Source of the DNA: Limnomonas spitsbergensis
Taxonomy: Eukaryota > Chlorophyta > Chlorophyceae > Chlamydomonadales
Length of the DNA stretch: 64,000 nt
Direction of reading: 5' to 3'
NCBI GenBank assembly: GCA_037349105.1
Contig: JAYJMM010000074.1
Span: forward strand, 248,001 to 312,000
The notes below the pieces were generated by a model. The model was not told the origin of the DNA. It searched no databases and saw nothing but the letters and a program-made list of their open reading frames with translations. Positions 37,426-49,582 of this stretch are shown one piece after another (the stretch's first letter is position 1; every line of letters begins with the position of its first letter). The position numbers and the translations under genes are program-made.

Positions 37426-39285
37426 ACGCATGCACACCCAACGCATGCACACCCAACGCATGCACACCCAACGCATGCACACCCAACCCATGCACACCCA
37501 ACACATGCACACCCAACCCATGCACACCCAACCCATGCACACCCAACGCATGCACACCCAACGCATGCACACCCAACCCATGCACACCCAACGCATGCAC
37601 ACCCAACCCATGCACAACCAACGCATGCACACCCAACCCATGCACACCCAACGCATGCACACCCAACCCATGCACACCCAACGCATGCACACCCAACCCA
37701 TGCACACCCAACGCATGCACACCCAACCCATGCACACCCAACGCATGCACACCCAACCCATGCACACCCAACCCATGCACACCCAACCCATGCACACCCA
37801 ACACATGCACACCCAACCCATGCACACCCAACCCATGCACACCCAACCCATGCACACCCAACGCATGCACACCCAACCCATGCACACCCAACGCATGCAC
37901 ACCCAACCCATGCACACCCAACCCATGCACACCCAACGCATGCACACCCAACGCATGCACACCCAACCCATGCACACCCAACCCATGCACACCCAACGCA
38001 TGCACACCCAACGCATGCACACCCAACCCATGCACACCCAACACATGCACACCCAACCCATGCACACCCAACCCATGCACACCCAACGCATGCACACCCA
38101 ACCCATGCACACCCAACCATGCACATCCAACGCATGCACACCCAACGCATGCACACCCAACCCATGCACACCCAACACATGCACACCCAACGCATGCACA
38201 CCCAACGCATGCACACCCAACCCATGCACACCCAACCCATGCACACCCAACCCATGCACACCCAACCCATGCACACCCAACGCATGCACACCCAACGCAT
38301 GCACACCCAACCCATGCACACCCAACCCATGCACACCCAACACATGCACACCCAACCCATGCACACCCAACCCATGCACACCCAACGCATGCACACCCAA
38401 CGCATGCACACCCAACCCATGCACACCCAACCATGCACACCCAACGCATGCACACCCAACCCATGCACACCCAAACCATGCACACCCAACGCATGCACAC
38501 CCAACGCATGCACACCCAACCCATGCACACCCAACCCATGCACACCCAACCCATGCACACCCAACCCATGCACACCCAACCCATGCACACCCAACCCATG
38601 CACACCCAACCGTTGCACACCCAACGCATGCACACCCAACCCATGCACACCCAACCCATGCACACCCAACCCATGCACACCCAACCCATGCACACCCAAC
38701 CCATGCACACCCGACCCATGCACACCCAACCCATGCACACCCAACGCATGCACACCCAACCCATGCACACCCAACCCATGCACACCCAACCCATGCACAC
38801 CCAACACATGCACACCCAACACATGCACACCCAACCCATGCACACCCAACACATGCACACCTAACGCATGCACACCCAACCCATGCACACCCAACCCATG
38901 CACACCCAACCCATGCACACCCAACGCATGCACACCCAACGCATGCACACCCAACCCATGCACACCCAACGCATGCACACCCAACCCATGCACAACCAAC
39001 GCATGCACACCCAACCCATGCACACCCAACCCATGCACACCCAACCCATGCACACCCAACCCATGCACACCCAACGCATGCACACCCAACGCATGCACAC
39101 CCAACGCATGCACACCCAACGCATGCACACCCAACCCATGCACACCCAACCCATGCACACCCAACCCATGCACACCCAACGCATGCACACCCAACGCATG
39201 CACACCCAACGCATGCACACCCAACACATGCACACCCAACCCATGCACACCCAACGCATGCACACCCAACGCATGCACACCCATG
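37426..39285. repeat. 15-bp satellite, about 124 units, inside an intron
   Basis: Unit ATGCACACCCAACSC, with S mostly C or G and sometimes A (CCATGC, GCATGC or ACATGC). Nearly all units are 15 bp, and a few 14-bp units near 38112 and 38428 shift the frame. Because 15 is a multiple of 3 all six frames stay open (HTQPM on plus; GVHGL, CAWVG and CMGWV on minus), which explains the very long apparent frames. It sits between two minus-strand exons of a VASt-like gene and so is best read as intronic. Confidence 0.95.
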
Positions 39286-39365
39286 CACGCTACAGCCAGG
39301 GGCTTCCGTTGGAGGACGCCACATATTCATGATTCGTGAATCTTTATGAAAGCGTAACTCTTCAC

Positions 39366-39518
39366 CTTGTTCACGAGAAGATGGTATTGGTGCATGGGCT
39401 CCTCGGGAGCGTATACCATGTCGAAGAATTGCTGCGCGGAGCAGCCTTGGAAGTAGGTTTGCAAATCGATTTTCTTTACCATCTTGGCTGATTCTGATAC
39501 TTTGTGCCTGTCCGTCAA
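39366..39518 (-). CDS. exon of VASt/START-like protein (N-terminal part of domain)
   Basis: A minus-strand frame reads MVKKIDLQTYFQGCSAQQFF, then DMVYAPEEPMHQYHLLVNK, and ends AAG|GTGAAG, a good donor at 39365 in phase 0. It joins in phase with the exon at 36965-37078, giving a VASt-like core: a strand, a helix with SAQQFFDMVY, then the DPDAVISPW segment. The frame is open upstream to a stop at 39537, and the true exon start is either the acceptor GACGGACAG near 39507 or the ATG at 39482. The intron to the next exon is 2287 bp and contains the 15-bp satellite. No gene symbol can be given; the lipid-binding role is inferred from fold resemblance only. Confidence 0.42.
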
Positions 39519-40390
39519 GGGGGGCGAACAGATGCGCTAGCGCCAGGGTTAAAGCCTCCGAGAGACGGTCAGTGCGCAGGCAGCCGGCGCCCCGATGACA
39601 AATCAGATTGATGCACAGCGCACTCGGAAATATAAGAAAAAGGTCGAGGCAGCCCCAGGAAACATTAGAGATACAAGATCGGGTTGTCAAATCGATGCTG
39701 ACGCGGTTTCAAAAGCTTCACACACTCCACAGTAGATATCTTCATACACGAGGGAAAACGAGGGACGGGGACACACCGCAATGACTTATTTCCATAAACT
39801 TGGATGGCTTTCTATAACGGGATCATGAAGTTGGAGTTGGATAGACCGGTACGTATGCGATTTCAGACCGGACAACGTCTGATCAGGGCTATAATATCTG
39901 CGATTGAACCAGCTTCACTTACGAGTCGATGTGGGGTCGATTTTCTGAGAAAGGAAAGATTTCGGCAATCTTTCATGATGCTGAGGGCAGGCTTCGTTAC
40001 AGCAGAGTTTTGGTGAGTTATTGGATTGTTTACACAAATGATAATCAGGGGGTGCGTTCACATTGTCACAGTAGCCGACGCTTTCGACAAATCCCCTTAG
40101 GCATGTGACCCTTAATGGCGTGAAGGCAGCTGGTGGCCATGATGTCGCATCCAACCCCTGCTACCGGTAATGTGGCTGTCTCCCTGCACCCCACGACCCG
40201 GCAGCAACCACCCTCCACCCAGCGTACTCTCTCTTAGCACAGTGCTTCTGTTCTGCTGGAGCTGCCCCTTTGCCGAAGCTATGGTTGCAGAGCTTGCAGA
40301 AGCCCTCCCGCCTGCTGGTCGTCCGCTTATTACTCCTGCGGACATCTGGCTTATCCAGCTGCTTAAGTCCAGCCCACATCTGCCCACAGC
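39519..40390. other. unique region, possible upstream exons of the minus-strand gene
   Basis: It contains a 22-nt segment at 39923-39944 (minus) bounded by a textbook acceptor (TTTCCTTTCTCAG) and donor (GTAAGTG), a possible microexon. A minus frame at 40161-40394 carries FCKLCNHSFGKGAA and a later Cys, a weak zinc-finger look-alike, beginning right after an AG. A plus frame at 40262-40394 (AELAEALPPAGRPLITPADI) is also open. These cannot be reconciled into one gene model by eye. Confidence 0.3.
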
Positions 40391-43300
40391 ATAAAACCTG
40401 TTGCACGAGCTTTTATCTGCATGATCGCTCTCCATGCTATGGAACTGGGCGCTGGCGGCTCTGGGAGCCTCGTGCACGTGCCCTACCAGGCATCACAGAA
40501 TTATCACGGGCTTCCACGCAGTGACGCAGCCTCCAGGGCTGAAATAACTAGGTTCTGGTGCTTTCTCCAGGACTTTTTGCCTTTGTGGACCTCCAAACCC
40601 TCCCACCTGCTTGGGGTACTGTCTTCTCACCGCAACACCCCTTCATCGGGGTGGGTGGGTGGGGCAGCCCCAACACCCCAAGTGTGTCCCCTGCCGCCCC
40701 CCTCCCTGTTCAGCACCTTGACTTGCCCTTTGGCCTTGCTCTTTTCTTATATCCCGACTTTTAGGGGCCACGGTACTCCTGCTAGGGCCTGAGTGGGGTC
40801 TCCTGCTTCCATGTTTCTTGAGCCACCCTTTTCTCAGAAGCATGGTGTCTTCTGTCTTGTTTCCTTTCTGAGCCCCCGATACTCAGGAGGAGAGGGGTCA
40901 CCTAGTTTTCAGTTTCCCGGCCCCCTCTGCCTGCTGACCCCTGCTGAACAACCCTCCATCAAGCAGCTGATTGACCTGAGCCCTGAACTATCAGAGTATC
41001 AGGCAGAGCTCAGTCCCAAATCCGGAACCCTCCCCCGATAAGATGATTACGTGAAGCGGCCCATCGATATTAGTTAGGAATAGACAGAGGCAAGCAGCAA
41101 TGTTGCCAGCCCCCCAAAACGTGTGAGAGCCCTCGCAGCAAGGTACGCAATTTCGCACGATGCACTACTTTCCATTTGGGATGTCCGGTTGCTGCATCAG
41201 TCCCTTGGGCAGTAGAGCACCTACCACCAAGAGTCCAAGACCATGGGATGTTTCCTATAAAACCTGGTGCACGAGCTTTTATCTGCATGATCGCTCTCCA
41301 TGCTATGGAACTGGGCGCTGGCGGCTCTGGGAGCCTTGTGCACGTGCCCTACCAGGCATCACAGAATTATCACGGGCTTCCACGCAGTGACGCAGCCTCC
41401 AGGGCTGAAATAACTAGGTTCTGGTGCTTTCTCCAGGACTTTTTGCCTTTGTGGACCTCCAAACCCTCCCACCTGCTTGGGGTACTGTCTTCTCACCGCA
41501 ACACCCCTTTATCGGGGTGGGTGGGTGGGGCAGCCCCAACACCCCAAGTGTGTCCCCTGCCGCCCCCCTCCCTGTTCAGCACCTTGACTTGCCCTTTGGC
41601 CTTGCTCTTTTCTTATATCCCGACTTTTAGGGGCCACGGTACTCCTGCTTGGGCCTGAGTGGGGTCTCCTGCTCCCATGTTTCTTGAGCCACCCTTTTCT
41701 CAGAAGCATGGTGTCTTCTATCTTGTTTCCTTTCTGAGCTACCGATACTCAGGAGGAGAGGGGTCACCTAGTTTTCAGTTTCCCGGCCCCCTCTGCCTGC
41801 TGACCCCTGCTGAACAACCCTCCATCAAGCAGCTGATTGACCTGAGCCCTGAACTATCAGAGTATCAGGCAGAGCTCAGTCCCAAATCCGGAACCCTCCC
41901 CCGATAAGATGATTACGTGAAGCGGCCCATCGATATTAGTTAGGGATAGACAGAGGCAAGCAGCAATGTTGCCAGCCCCCCAAAACGTGTGAGAGCCCTC
42001 GCAGCAAGGTACGCAATTTCGCACGATGCACTACTTTCCATTTGGGATGTCCGGTTGCTGCATCAGTCCCTTGGGCAGTAGAGCACCTACCACCAAGAGT
42101 CCAAGACCATGGGATGTTTCCTATAAAACCTGGTGCACGAGCTTTTATCTGCATGATCGCTCTCCATGCTATGGAACTGGGCGCTGGCGGCTCTGGGAGC
42201 CTTGTGCACGTGCCCTACCAGGCATCACAGAATTATCACGGGCTTCCACGCAGTGACGCAGCCTCCAGGGCTGAAATAACTAGGTTCTGGTGCTTTCTCC
42301 AGGACTTTTTGCCTTTGTGGACCTCCAAACCCTCCCACCTGCTTGGGGTACTGTCTTCTCACCGCAACACCCCTTTATCGGGGTGGGTGGGTGGGGCAGC
42401 CCCAACACCCCAAGTGTGTCCCCTGCCGCCCCCCTCCCTGTTCAGCACCTTGACTTGCCCTTTGGCCTTGCTCTTTTCTTATATCCCGACTTTTAGGGGC
42501 CACGGTACTCCTGCTTGGGCCTGAGTGGGGTCTCCTGCTCCCATGTTTCTTGAGCCACCCTTTTCTCAGAAGCATGGTGTCTTCTATCTTGTTTCCTTTC
42601 TGAGCTACCGATACTCAGGAGGAGAGGGGTCACCTAGTTTTCAGTTTCCCGGCCCCCTCTGCCTGCTGACCCCTGCTGAACAACCCTCCATCAAGCAGCT
42701 GATTGACCTGAGCCCTGAACTATCAGAGTATCAGGCAGAGCTCAGTCCCAAATCCGGAACCCTCCCCCGATAAGATGATTACGTGAAGCGGCCCATCGAT
42801 ATTAGTTAGGGATAGACAGAGGCAAGCAGCAATGTTGCCAGCCCCCCAAAACGTGTGAGAGCCCTCGCAGCAAGGTACGCAATTTCGCACGATGCACTAC
42901 TTTCCATTTGGGATGTCCGGTTGCTGCATCAGTCCCTTGGGCAGTAGAGCACCTACCACCAAGAGTCCAAGACCATGGGATGTTTCCTATAAAACCTGGT
43001 GCACGAGCTTTTATCTGCATGATCGCTCTCCATGCTATGGAACTGGGCGCTGGCGGCTCTGGGAGCCTTGTGCACGTGCCCTACCAGGCATCACAGAATT
43101 ATCACGGGCTTCCACGCAGTGACGCAGCCTCCAGGGCTGAAATAACTAGGTTCTGGTGCTTTCTCCAGGACTTTTTGCCTTTGTGGACCTCCAAACCCTC
43201 CCACCTGCTTGGGGTACTGTCTTCTCACCGCAACACCCCTTTATCGGGGTGGGTGGGTGGGGCAGCCCCAACACCCCAAGTGTGTCCCCTGCCGCCCCCC

Positions 43301-44720
43301 TCCCTGTTCAGCACCTTGACTTGCCCTTTGGCCTTGCTCTTTTCTTATATCCCGACTTTTAGGGGCCACGGTACTCCTACTTGGGCCTGAGTGGGGTCTC
43401 CTGCTCCCATGTTTCTTGAGCCACCCTTTTCTCAGAAGCATGGTGTTATTTATCTTGTTTCCTTTCTGAGCCCCCGATACTCAGGAGGAGAGGGGTCACC
43501 TAGTTTTCAGTTTCCCGGCCCCCTCTGCCTGCTGACCCCTGCTGAACAACCCTCCATCAAGCAGCTGATTGACCTGAGCCCTGAACTATCAGAGTATCAG
43601 GCAGAGCTCAGTCCCAAATCCGGAACCCTCCCCCGATAAGATGATTACGTGAAGCGGCCCATCGATATTAGTTAGGGATAGACAGAGGCAAGCAGCAATG
43701 TTGCCAGCCCCCCAAAACGTGTGAGAGCCCTCGCAGCAAGGTACGCAATTTCGCACGATGCACTACTTTCCATTTGGGATGTCCGGTTGCTGCATCAGTC
43801 CCTTGGGCAGTAGAGCACCTACCACCAAGAGTCCAAGACCATGGGATGTTTCCTATAAAACCTGGTGCACGAGCTTTTATCTGCATGATCGCTCTCCATG
43901 CTATGGAACTGGGCGCTGGCGGCTCTGGGAGCCTTGTGCACGTGCCCTACCAGGCATCACAGAATTATCACGGGCTTCCACGCAGTGACGCAGCCTCCAG
44001 GGCTGAAATAACTAGGTTCTGGTGCTTTCTCCAGGACTTTTTGCCTTTGTGGACCTCCAAACCCTCCCACCTGCTTGGGGTACTGTCTTCTCACCGCAAC
44101 ACCCCTTTATCGGGGTGGGTGGGTGGGGCAGCCCCAACACCCCAAGTGTGTCCCCTGCCGCCCCCCTCCCTGTTCAGCACCTTGACTTGCCCTTTGGCCT
44201 TGCTCTTTTCTTATATCCCGACTTTTACGGGCCACGGTACTCCTGCTTGGGCCTGAGTGGGGTCTCCTGCTCCCATGTTTCTTGAGCCACCCTTTTCTCA
44301 GAAGCATGGTGTCTTCTATCTTGTTTCCTTTCTGAGCCCCCGATACTCAGGAGGAGAGGGGTCACCTAGTTTTCAGTTTCCCGGCCCCCTCTGCCTGCTG
44401 ACCCCTGCTGAACAACCCTCCATCAAGCAGCTGATTGACCTGAGCCCTGAACTATCAGAGTATCAGGCAGAGCTCAGTCCCAAATCCGGAACCCTCCCCC
44501 GATAAGGTGATTACGTGAAGCGGCCCATCGATATTAGTTAGGGATAGACAGAGGCAAGCAGCAATGTTGCCGGCCCCCCAAAACGTGTGAGAGCCCTCGC
44601 AGCAAGGTACGCAATTTCGCACGATGCACTACTTTCCATTTGGGATGTCCGGTTGCTGCATCAGTCCCTTGGGCAGTAGAGCACCTACCACCAAGAGTCC
44701 AAGACCATGGGATGTTTCCT
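40391..44720. repeat. 866-bp tandem repeat, exactly five units
   Basis: Units are 40391-41256, 41257-42122, 42123-42988, 42989-43854 and 43855-44720, all exactly 866 bp. Each starts ATAAAACCTGgTGCACGAGC and ends GGGATGTTTCCT. They differ at only a handful of sites: units 2 and 3 share CTGAGCTACCGATAC while 1, 4 and 5 have CTGAGCCCCCGATAC; unit 4 alone has GTGTTATTTATC; unit 5 alone has TTTTACGGGCC and GATAAGGTGATT. Such near-identity implies recent amplification. Several frames of 66-160 codons recur in every unit on both strands; none shows a known domain. One with PSIKQLIDLSPELSEYQAE looks the most protein-like. There are no terminal repeats or transposase. Confidence 0.97.
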
Positions 44721-45137
44721 CATCAAGCAACATGACTCCATGAGTGATATAAGCTGGTTGAAAGTCCTGGCCATTCAGGCATCCAGCCATGGCCACCATC
44801 CCACATGCACCGTATCGCCTGCCCTTCATCTTGCCCCAACACTCCCCCACTCCTCCACTCCCGTTTTTTTAAAGAAAGAAAGAAATGAGCTACGCCCTAT
44901 TAGGGCGTGGAGGTGAAGGAAACAACGCAGCTTGAGGCCGCAGCAACATCCGCGCCGTTATCATGACCCGTTTTTATTCCTTTTATCACCCTCCACCTCC
45001 TTTTCCAACCCTTCCAATATCCATCCTGACTCGTAGGCACCACAATATGATGGCTCCTTTCACTTCTCCGCCGCCAGCCATTTGCAAACCTTTCGCCCTA
45101 CCCCCTCCACACCTTCCTTCTGTCACAACGTGGGATG
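44721..45137. other. unique spacer before segmental duplication copy 1
   Basis: Non-repetitive DNA. A small hairpin, ACGCCCTA / TAGGGCGT with a one-base centre, occupies 44892-44908, after an AAAGAAAGAAAGAAA tract. No gene is recognised. Homology with the second copy begins abruptly at AATCTGTTTTTCTGG (45138). Confidence 0.5.
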
Positions 45138-45572
45138 AATCTGTTTTTCTGGGATACCATGCATGTAAGTGAGCGCTATAGCGTCAGCTCGCATACAACC
45201 GGCTCTACGCCACTCGCTCACTGTGCGAAGCTCTCCATCTGGCCGGGCATGCATGCTGCATGGCCCCCACCCAACCGCATGGCCCTATCTATTTCCGACA
45301 CAGCTATTGGTACCGACAGTCCGACACTTGTCCATACCAATTAAGAGTGAACACACCTTCGACGCAGATGAGGATGGTAAATCATTCGTCCTCGTTGCAT
45401 ATCTTGGACACACTGGTGATATAGCCTCGATTCGGTCAGTTGGACCTGGTTGGACTGCTGAGTAGGCTTTCTCTTCCATTCGCTCCATGTATGCAACTGA
45501 TTTCCACATCGTCTGCAGGGCTCGGAGGTTGCGGCCAGAATATGTGACCAGGGGATCCACACGCTTTAGAGA
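45138..45572 (+). promoter_or_regulatory. 5' flank shared by both RING gene copies
   Basis: The 435 bp before the RING start codon are well conserved with 54906-55347 in copy 2. It includes the 10-bp palindrome CGCTATAGCG in both copies and the words ATGCATGCATG near 45250. No TATA box at a standard distance is obvious. Promoter status is inferred from position only. Confidence 0.3.
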
Positions 45573-48500
45573 ATGCCGCCATCACCAGGAAGAGTAGGCA
45601 GTCAACGTGCGACATTTGCATCGACAGGACGGAGGTTCACGGCAGATCAGCGACCCACGCCCGCGACTGGTGAATTTGATGCTAAAATCGATGACTGGCA
45701 GTGTTCGATCTGTCTCAACCTCTTGTTCCAGCCTTTCGTTGGTGAGATGCTAGCTTTGTTTATCCTCCACTGCATGGCATAGTTTACCTGTGTCTACGCC
45801 CATCTTTGCCATCTCGACATCCCGATTGGTGTTTTGAAGCATGCAAGGAAAATTCGACTCCGCAGTGAATCAGAATCTCCATTTCAACCTTTGCTTGATT
45901 CTAGAGACGGAGTCCATAACACGAAGGAGTTTGGAACTCTCATACGACAGCTGACAGGATTCAAAATCACCTTCGCGAATCGCAGCATCGCTGCTCACGA
46001 GGTGTCAAACCAACCGGAAGGGTTTCAAATTATCAGCATAAATCATAGATCATAAATCATAGGTCATATCTCTCTGTATCGGATTGATGGCGCTCAACGC
46101 TGATCGTGTGTTCCCTCACGACTGACAGACTGCTGCCTGCTAGGGCATTTCTGTAGGTACTGACATTATTTTGGCATGCATGCTACCCGATACATGGCTT
46201 GTTAAAGAATTCCTGAGTATCCTGCATGCCCTCTGCTTCATGCAGGACGTTTTTTGTATGAATACAACCCTGTTTCAGTATTCTAGAGGTGGTGCAGTAA
46301 CTAGGAGCACCATGCAATGCCATGGACTACATGGACTGGTGCATGGTAGTATGGTATGACCATGTGACACCGTGTCAAAGGTCAAGTGAACTTGCCAGGC
46401 ATTTTAATATGACCACGTCAATGTTTGGTGCCATATACTGCACATCTGCACGTGGCTGGCGAGCTACTAGGCGGGACTCATTCCCCATCCGTACCCCAAG
46501 ATTATATGCAATTGCCCACACATGCGTGGGATCTTGAACTTGTGCACATCCGGAATATTTCGTGCAAACCATACTTATTGACATGTGCTCCTTGTACAGC
46601 TTCGTATCCTCACTGAAATGTTTGCCTGCTGCTGTCTTACTTCTTGCTGCCCACCTGCTACTGCTCTGACACAGCCCCATGTGGCCACGAGTTCTGTCAG
46701 TTTTGCATGGAGCAGCATGTGGCCCAGTCTGAGCTACAAGCCCTGTTCTCCTGGGAGGTGGCTTCGGCATGCCCGCTTTGCCGATGCCGATTCCAGGGGA
46801 AGACCCTAGGTAAGGAGCGCACCTCTATCATTCACTGACTTTGATAACATGACTATATGAGTGATACACTGGTACCGGCACGAGAAGAATTGTGCGGCAT
46901 GAGTGCTCACTGCCTGCCTATGATGGTGCAAGGTATCTATCCATGAAACCAATTCAGTTAAGGATAAAGCAAAGGTTTGAACCCTGCACCCACGAGGGCC
47001 TTGCTGTGCGCTAGCTGCGCTTGATAGTGCAAGGGATCGTTCAACCTAGTAATAATATGTTCTGATTTAGACACTGGACACGTTCATGATGGCCTGGTAC
47101 TGCAGTGGGGACTGACGCTTAAATGCTGCTGCGAGTGATCTTGCTGCTGATGAAGTTGCGCAGTCCCATCTTTTGCTGTGGCGAGACGCCGATTGAGAGC
47201 CTTATAGTGCGCAGCCTCTTGATTGTTTGCCTTGGTAGCCTTGGTGGTAATGCTGCATTCCAGAAAGCCCTGCTGATGAATTAGATACAATGATCGGCGT
47301 CCTCCGTCCGTGTCATGCCTACAGGCTACAGCAGGAAGCTTCAAGGTTGCATCCAGGAGCTGTTTCCCTTGCAAACATGCCAGCGAAGCAAAGCAGTAGA
47401 GGGTGAGCCTTTGGGGATTTATAGGGTGCCTGTGATTATTTCTGTGAGCACCGTACCACTCTATTTCACATCCACCATGCACTGAGCCATCGAGCAGACC
47501 AAATGTTGACTGGCCTAACTATTATTCACTCGCTGTCCTAGTGTATACTGGCACCGGTTAGTGGGCACATGTCCCATGCACAAAATGTGATGCTCTGCTG
47601 AACTGTAAAAACTTCACAAATCTTCACAGCCGGTTGCCTAAGCAGCAGGGATTCCAGCACCGTGTAGCCAAGCTCCCGGAGGCATCGGCCGTGATATATA
47701 CGGTGTATGAATAGACATACCAATCAGACCACACACACTTATTGGTTGCATGACTCCCACAATTCCCATCGCTCACAGATGTCCTGAAAGCATGCTTTAC
47801 CTACCGCCTGCAGATGCCCGGAGGCTGGCCCCCCCTAGGGCTCATCGCAGCATTTCCCCTCCTTACCGCTTTGAGGAATCTCCTGAACGCATGAACTCCG
47901 CGGATAGGGAGGCCTGGGAAGCGTTGGATGACAGTGACGAAGAGATGCGCCAGGTTGCAGCCGGCATAGCTGGCGCCGGGTTGCTGCAGCCGGCAGAAAT
48001 AATGGCAGCTTGGCGGGAGATTAACGACACGCTGCAGGCCCCCGACCGGTTGACCAGGCCCCCTCTGGCTCCCAGATTACCGTCCAGGCTTCACCCATTC
48101 TTCAGCCCGCCAATTGTGACACCTGGGCCTCCTGAACGCATGAACTCCTCGGATAGGGAGGCCTGGCTGGCTCTGGATGACAGTGACGAAGACCTGTGGT
48201 CAGGCCCCGGGTTACAGACGGCAGAAGTAATGGCACCTGGGCTGGAGGTTAACGAAACGCTGGAGGCCCCCGACCCATTGACCAGGCCCCCTTTGGCTAC
48301 CAGGTTACCAGCCAGGCTTCACCCATTCTACCACCCATTGGGCCTGGCCAGGAGGGCGCTGCAGCCGGCAAATGTGACACCTGGGCCACAGGCGGCATTG
48401 GGTGCCACGGGGGCGGCGCGGCGGGGCGGCGATGTCCGGCGCGCCGCGGGGGACTTGGCCGCTCGACGGATGCCAACTGTGGCCAATGGCTTTTCGGAGT

Positions 48501-49582
48501 CTGAGTTATCTGAGTCTGTCTTTTCTGAGTCTGACTTTTCTGAGTTACTGGCGCAGTTGATTGCCAATGCGGAAGTCCGACCCCTTCCGCCGCCGGGATC
48601 CGACATCAGCAGAGTACCTGAGCCGCTGCTGCAGGGGCAGGAGCAGCAGAGGCTGCAGCAGCTGGAGCAGGCTCAAAACGACACCGCAGGAAATCAGTCC
48701 AGAGAGCTGTCCTTGGATGATGATGATGATGATGATAGGCTGCGGTGGCTGCCATGGGATGGACAGCACTGGCCTTATGATGGCCCTCAAGAGCCCGCCC
48801 AGCAGGAGCCTGAACGCCCGCTGACAATCCCTGCTGTCGGTCTTAGTCAGCCTGGCCCACAAGATGCTGTGTCTAATGCGGGCGGCCACCAGATGACGCC
48901 TCTTCACACTGCCTGGCTGCCGGGACCTCAGCAGCAGCCGGCGCCGCCTCTCGTCCCCTGGCAGCCGGCCCGTGAGCAGGAGGAGCGACAGAACCAGCAA
49001 TTACCGATAATGCAGGGGATGCAGCAGCATCAGGAGCAGCGGGAGGCCCCAAACAACAATGTGGAGGACCGGCGCTTGTTTGACCAAGAGCGGGCGAGAA
49101 TGCGGCTGGAGGTGCAGCAGGCTGCAAGCGTTGCAGAAAGTCATCCGTTCAGAAATTCGTTTAACCAAGACTGGGCATGGATGCGGCTGGAGGGGCAGCA
49201 GGCTGCACGCAATGCAGCAAACCATCCGTTAAGCCATTTTTTTGCGCAAGTGCAGGACAGGCGCCTGGAGGAGCAGCAGGCTGCAAGCGACGCAGCAAAC
49301 CATCCGTTAAGGCGTTTGTTTGCGCAGGTGTGGGACAGGCGCCTGGAGGAGCAGCAGGCTGCAAGCGACGCAACAAATAATCCGTTAGTAAGGCGTTTGT
49401 TTGCGCAAGTGCGGGATAGGCGGATGGAGGTGCAGCAGGCTGCAAGCGACGCAACAAACCATCCGTTAAGGCGTTTGTTTGCGCAAGTGTGGGACAGGCG
49501 GCTGCTGGAGGATTCACATCACTTACATGCTATCGGCCCTCAGCAGCAGCAGCAGCAGGTGGCGCAGCAGACTCCAAGCTAA
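45573..49582 (+). CDS. RING-finger (C3HC4) protein with Gln/Ala-rich repeat tail, copy 1
   Basis: Reconstructed from four exons: 45573-45741, 46675-46809, 47325-47402 and 47814-49582. All three introns are GT...AG and phase 1, and the joined frame is 716 codons plus TAA. An in-frame TAG two codons before the ATG supports the start. Residues about 44-92 form a C3HC4 RING: C44-x2-C47-x11-C59-x-H61-x2-C64-x2-C67-x21-C89-x2-C92 (CSIC, CGHEFCQFC, CPLC). This is followed by a helix, KLQGCIQELFPLQ, of the kind seen just after RING domains in LONRF-like ligases. Exon 4 adds two copies of an ~83-residue module (ERMNSaDREAWeALDDSDE start), a Pro/Arg-rich stretch, seven Asp, and Gln-rich coiled-coil repeats (VQQAASDAANHPLRRLFAQV type). 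Probable E3 ubiquitin ligase. The linkage of exon 4 is inferred from phase match. Confidence 0.62.
47884..48390 (+). repeat. two 249-bp modules within RING gene exon 4, copy 1
   Basis: Two tandem, diverged modules begin at CCTGAACGCATGAACTCC, near 47883 and 48132, 249 bp (83 codons) apart. Each encodes an ERMNSxDREAWxALDDSDE start, an aligned xPAExMA segment, an APDxLTRPPLAxRLPxRLHP segment and a final TPGP. Copy 2 of the gene has only one such module. The acidic start followed by a Pro/Arg-rich stretch suggests an unstructured linker. Confidence 0.8.

Noticed and set aside
27160..39285. Very long open frames (up to about 1000 codons) over the G-rich, C-rich, 22-bp and 15-bp arrays
   Set aside because: They follow the repeat unit exactly, occur in several frames and on both strands at once, and consist of a few residues only. 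Stop codons are simply absent from the unit.
41176..44256. 160-codon frame repeated in each 866-bp unit as a gene family
   Set aside because: The repeats are near-identical at DNA level, so conservation of the frame carries no information, and no domain, start context or splice signal supports it.
47750..49582. Gln-rich frame as an independent single-exon gene starting at 47750
   Set aside because: The ATG there lacks support in copy 2 (different upstream residues), whereas an acceptor at 47813 (and 57610 in copy 2) joins in phase to the RING exons in both copies. It remains the main alternative.
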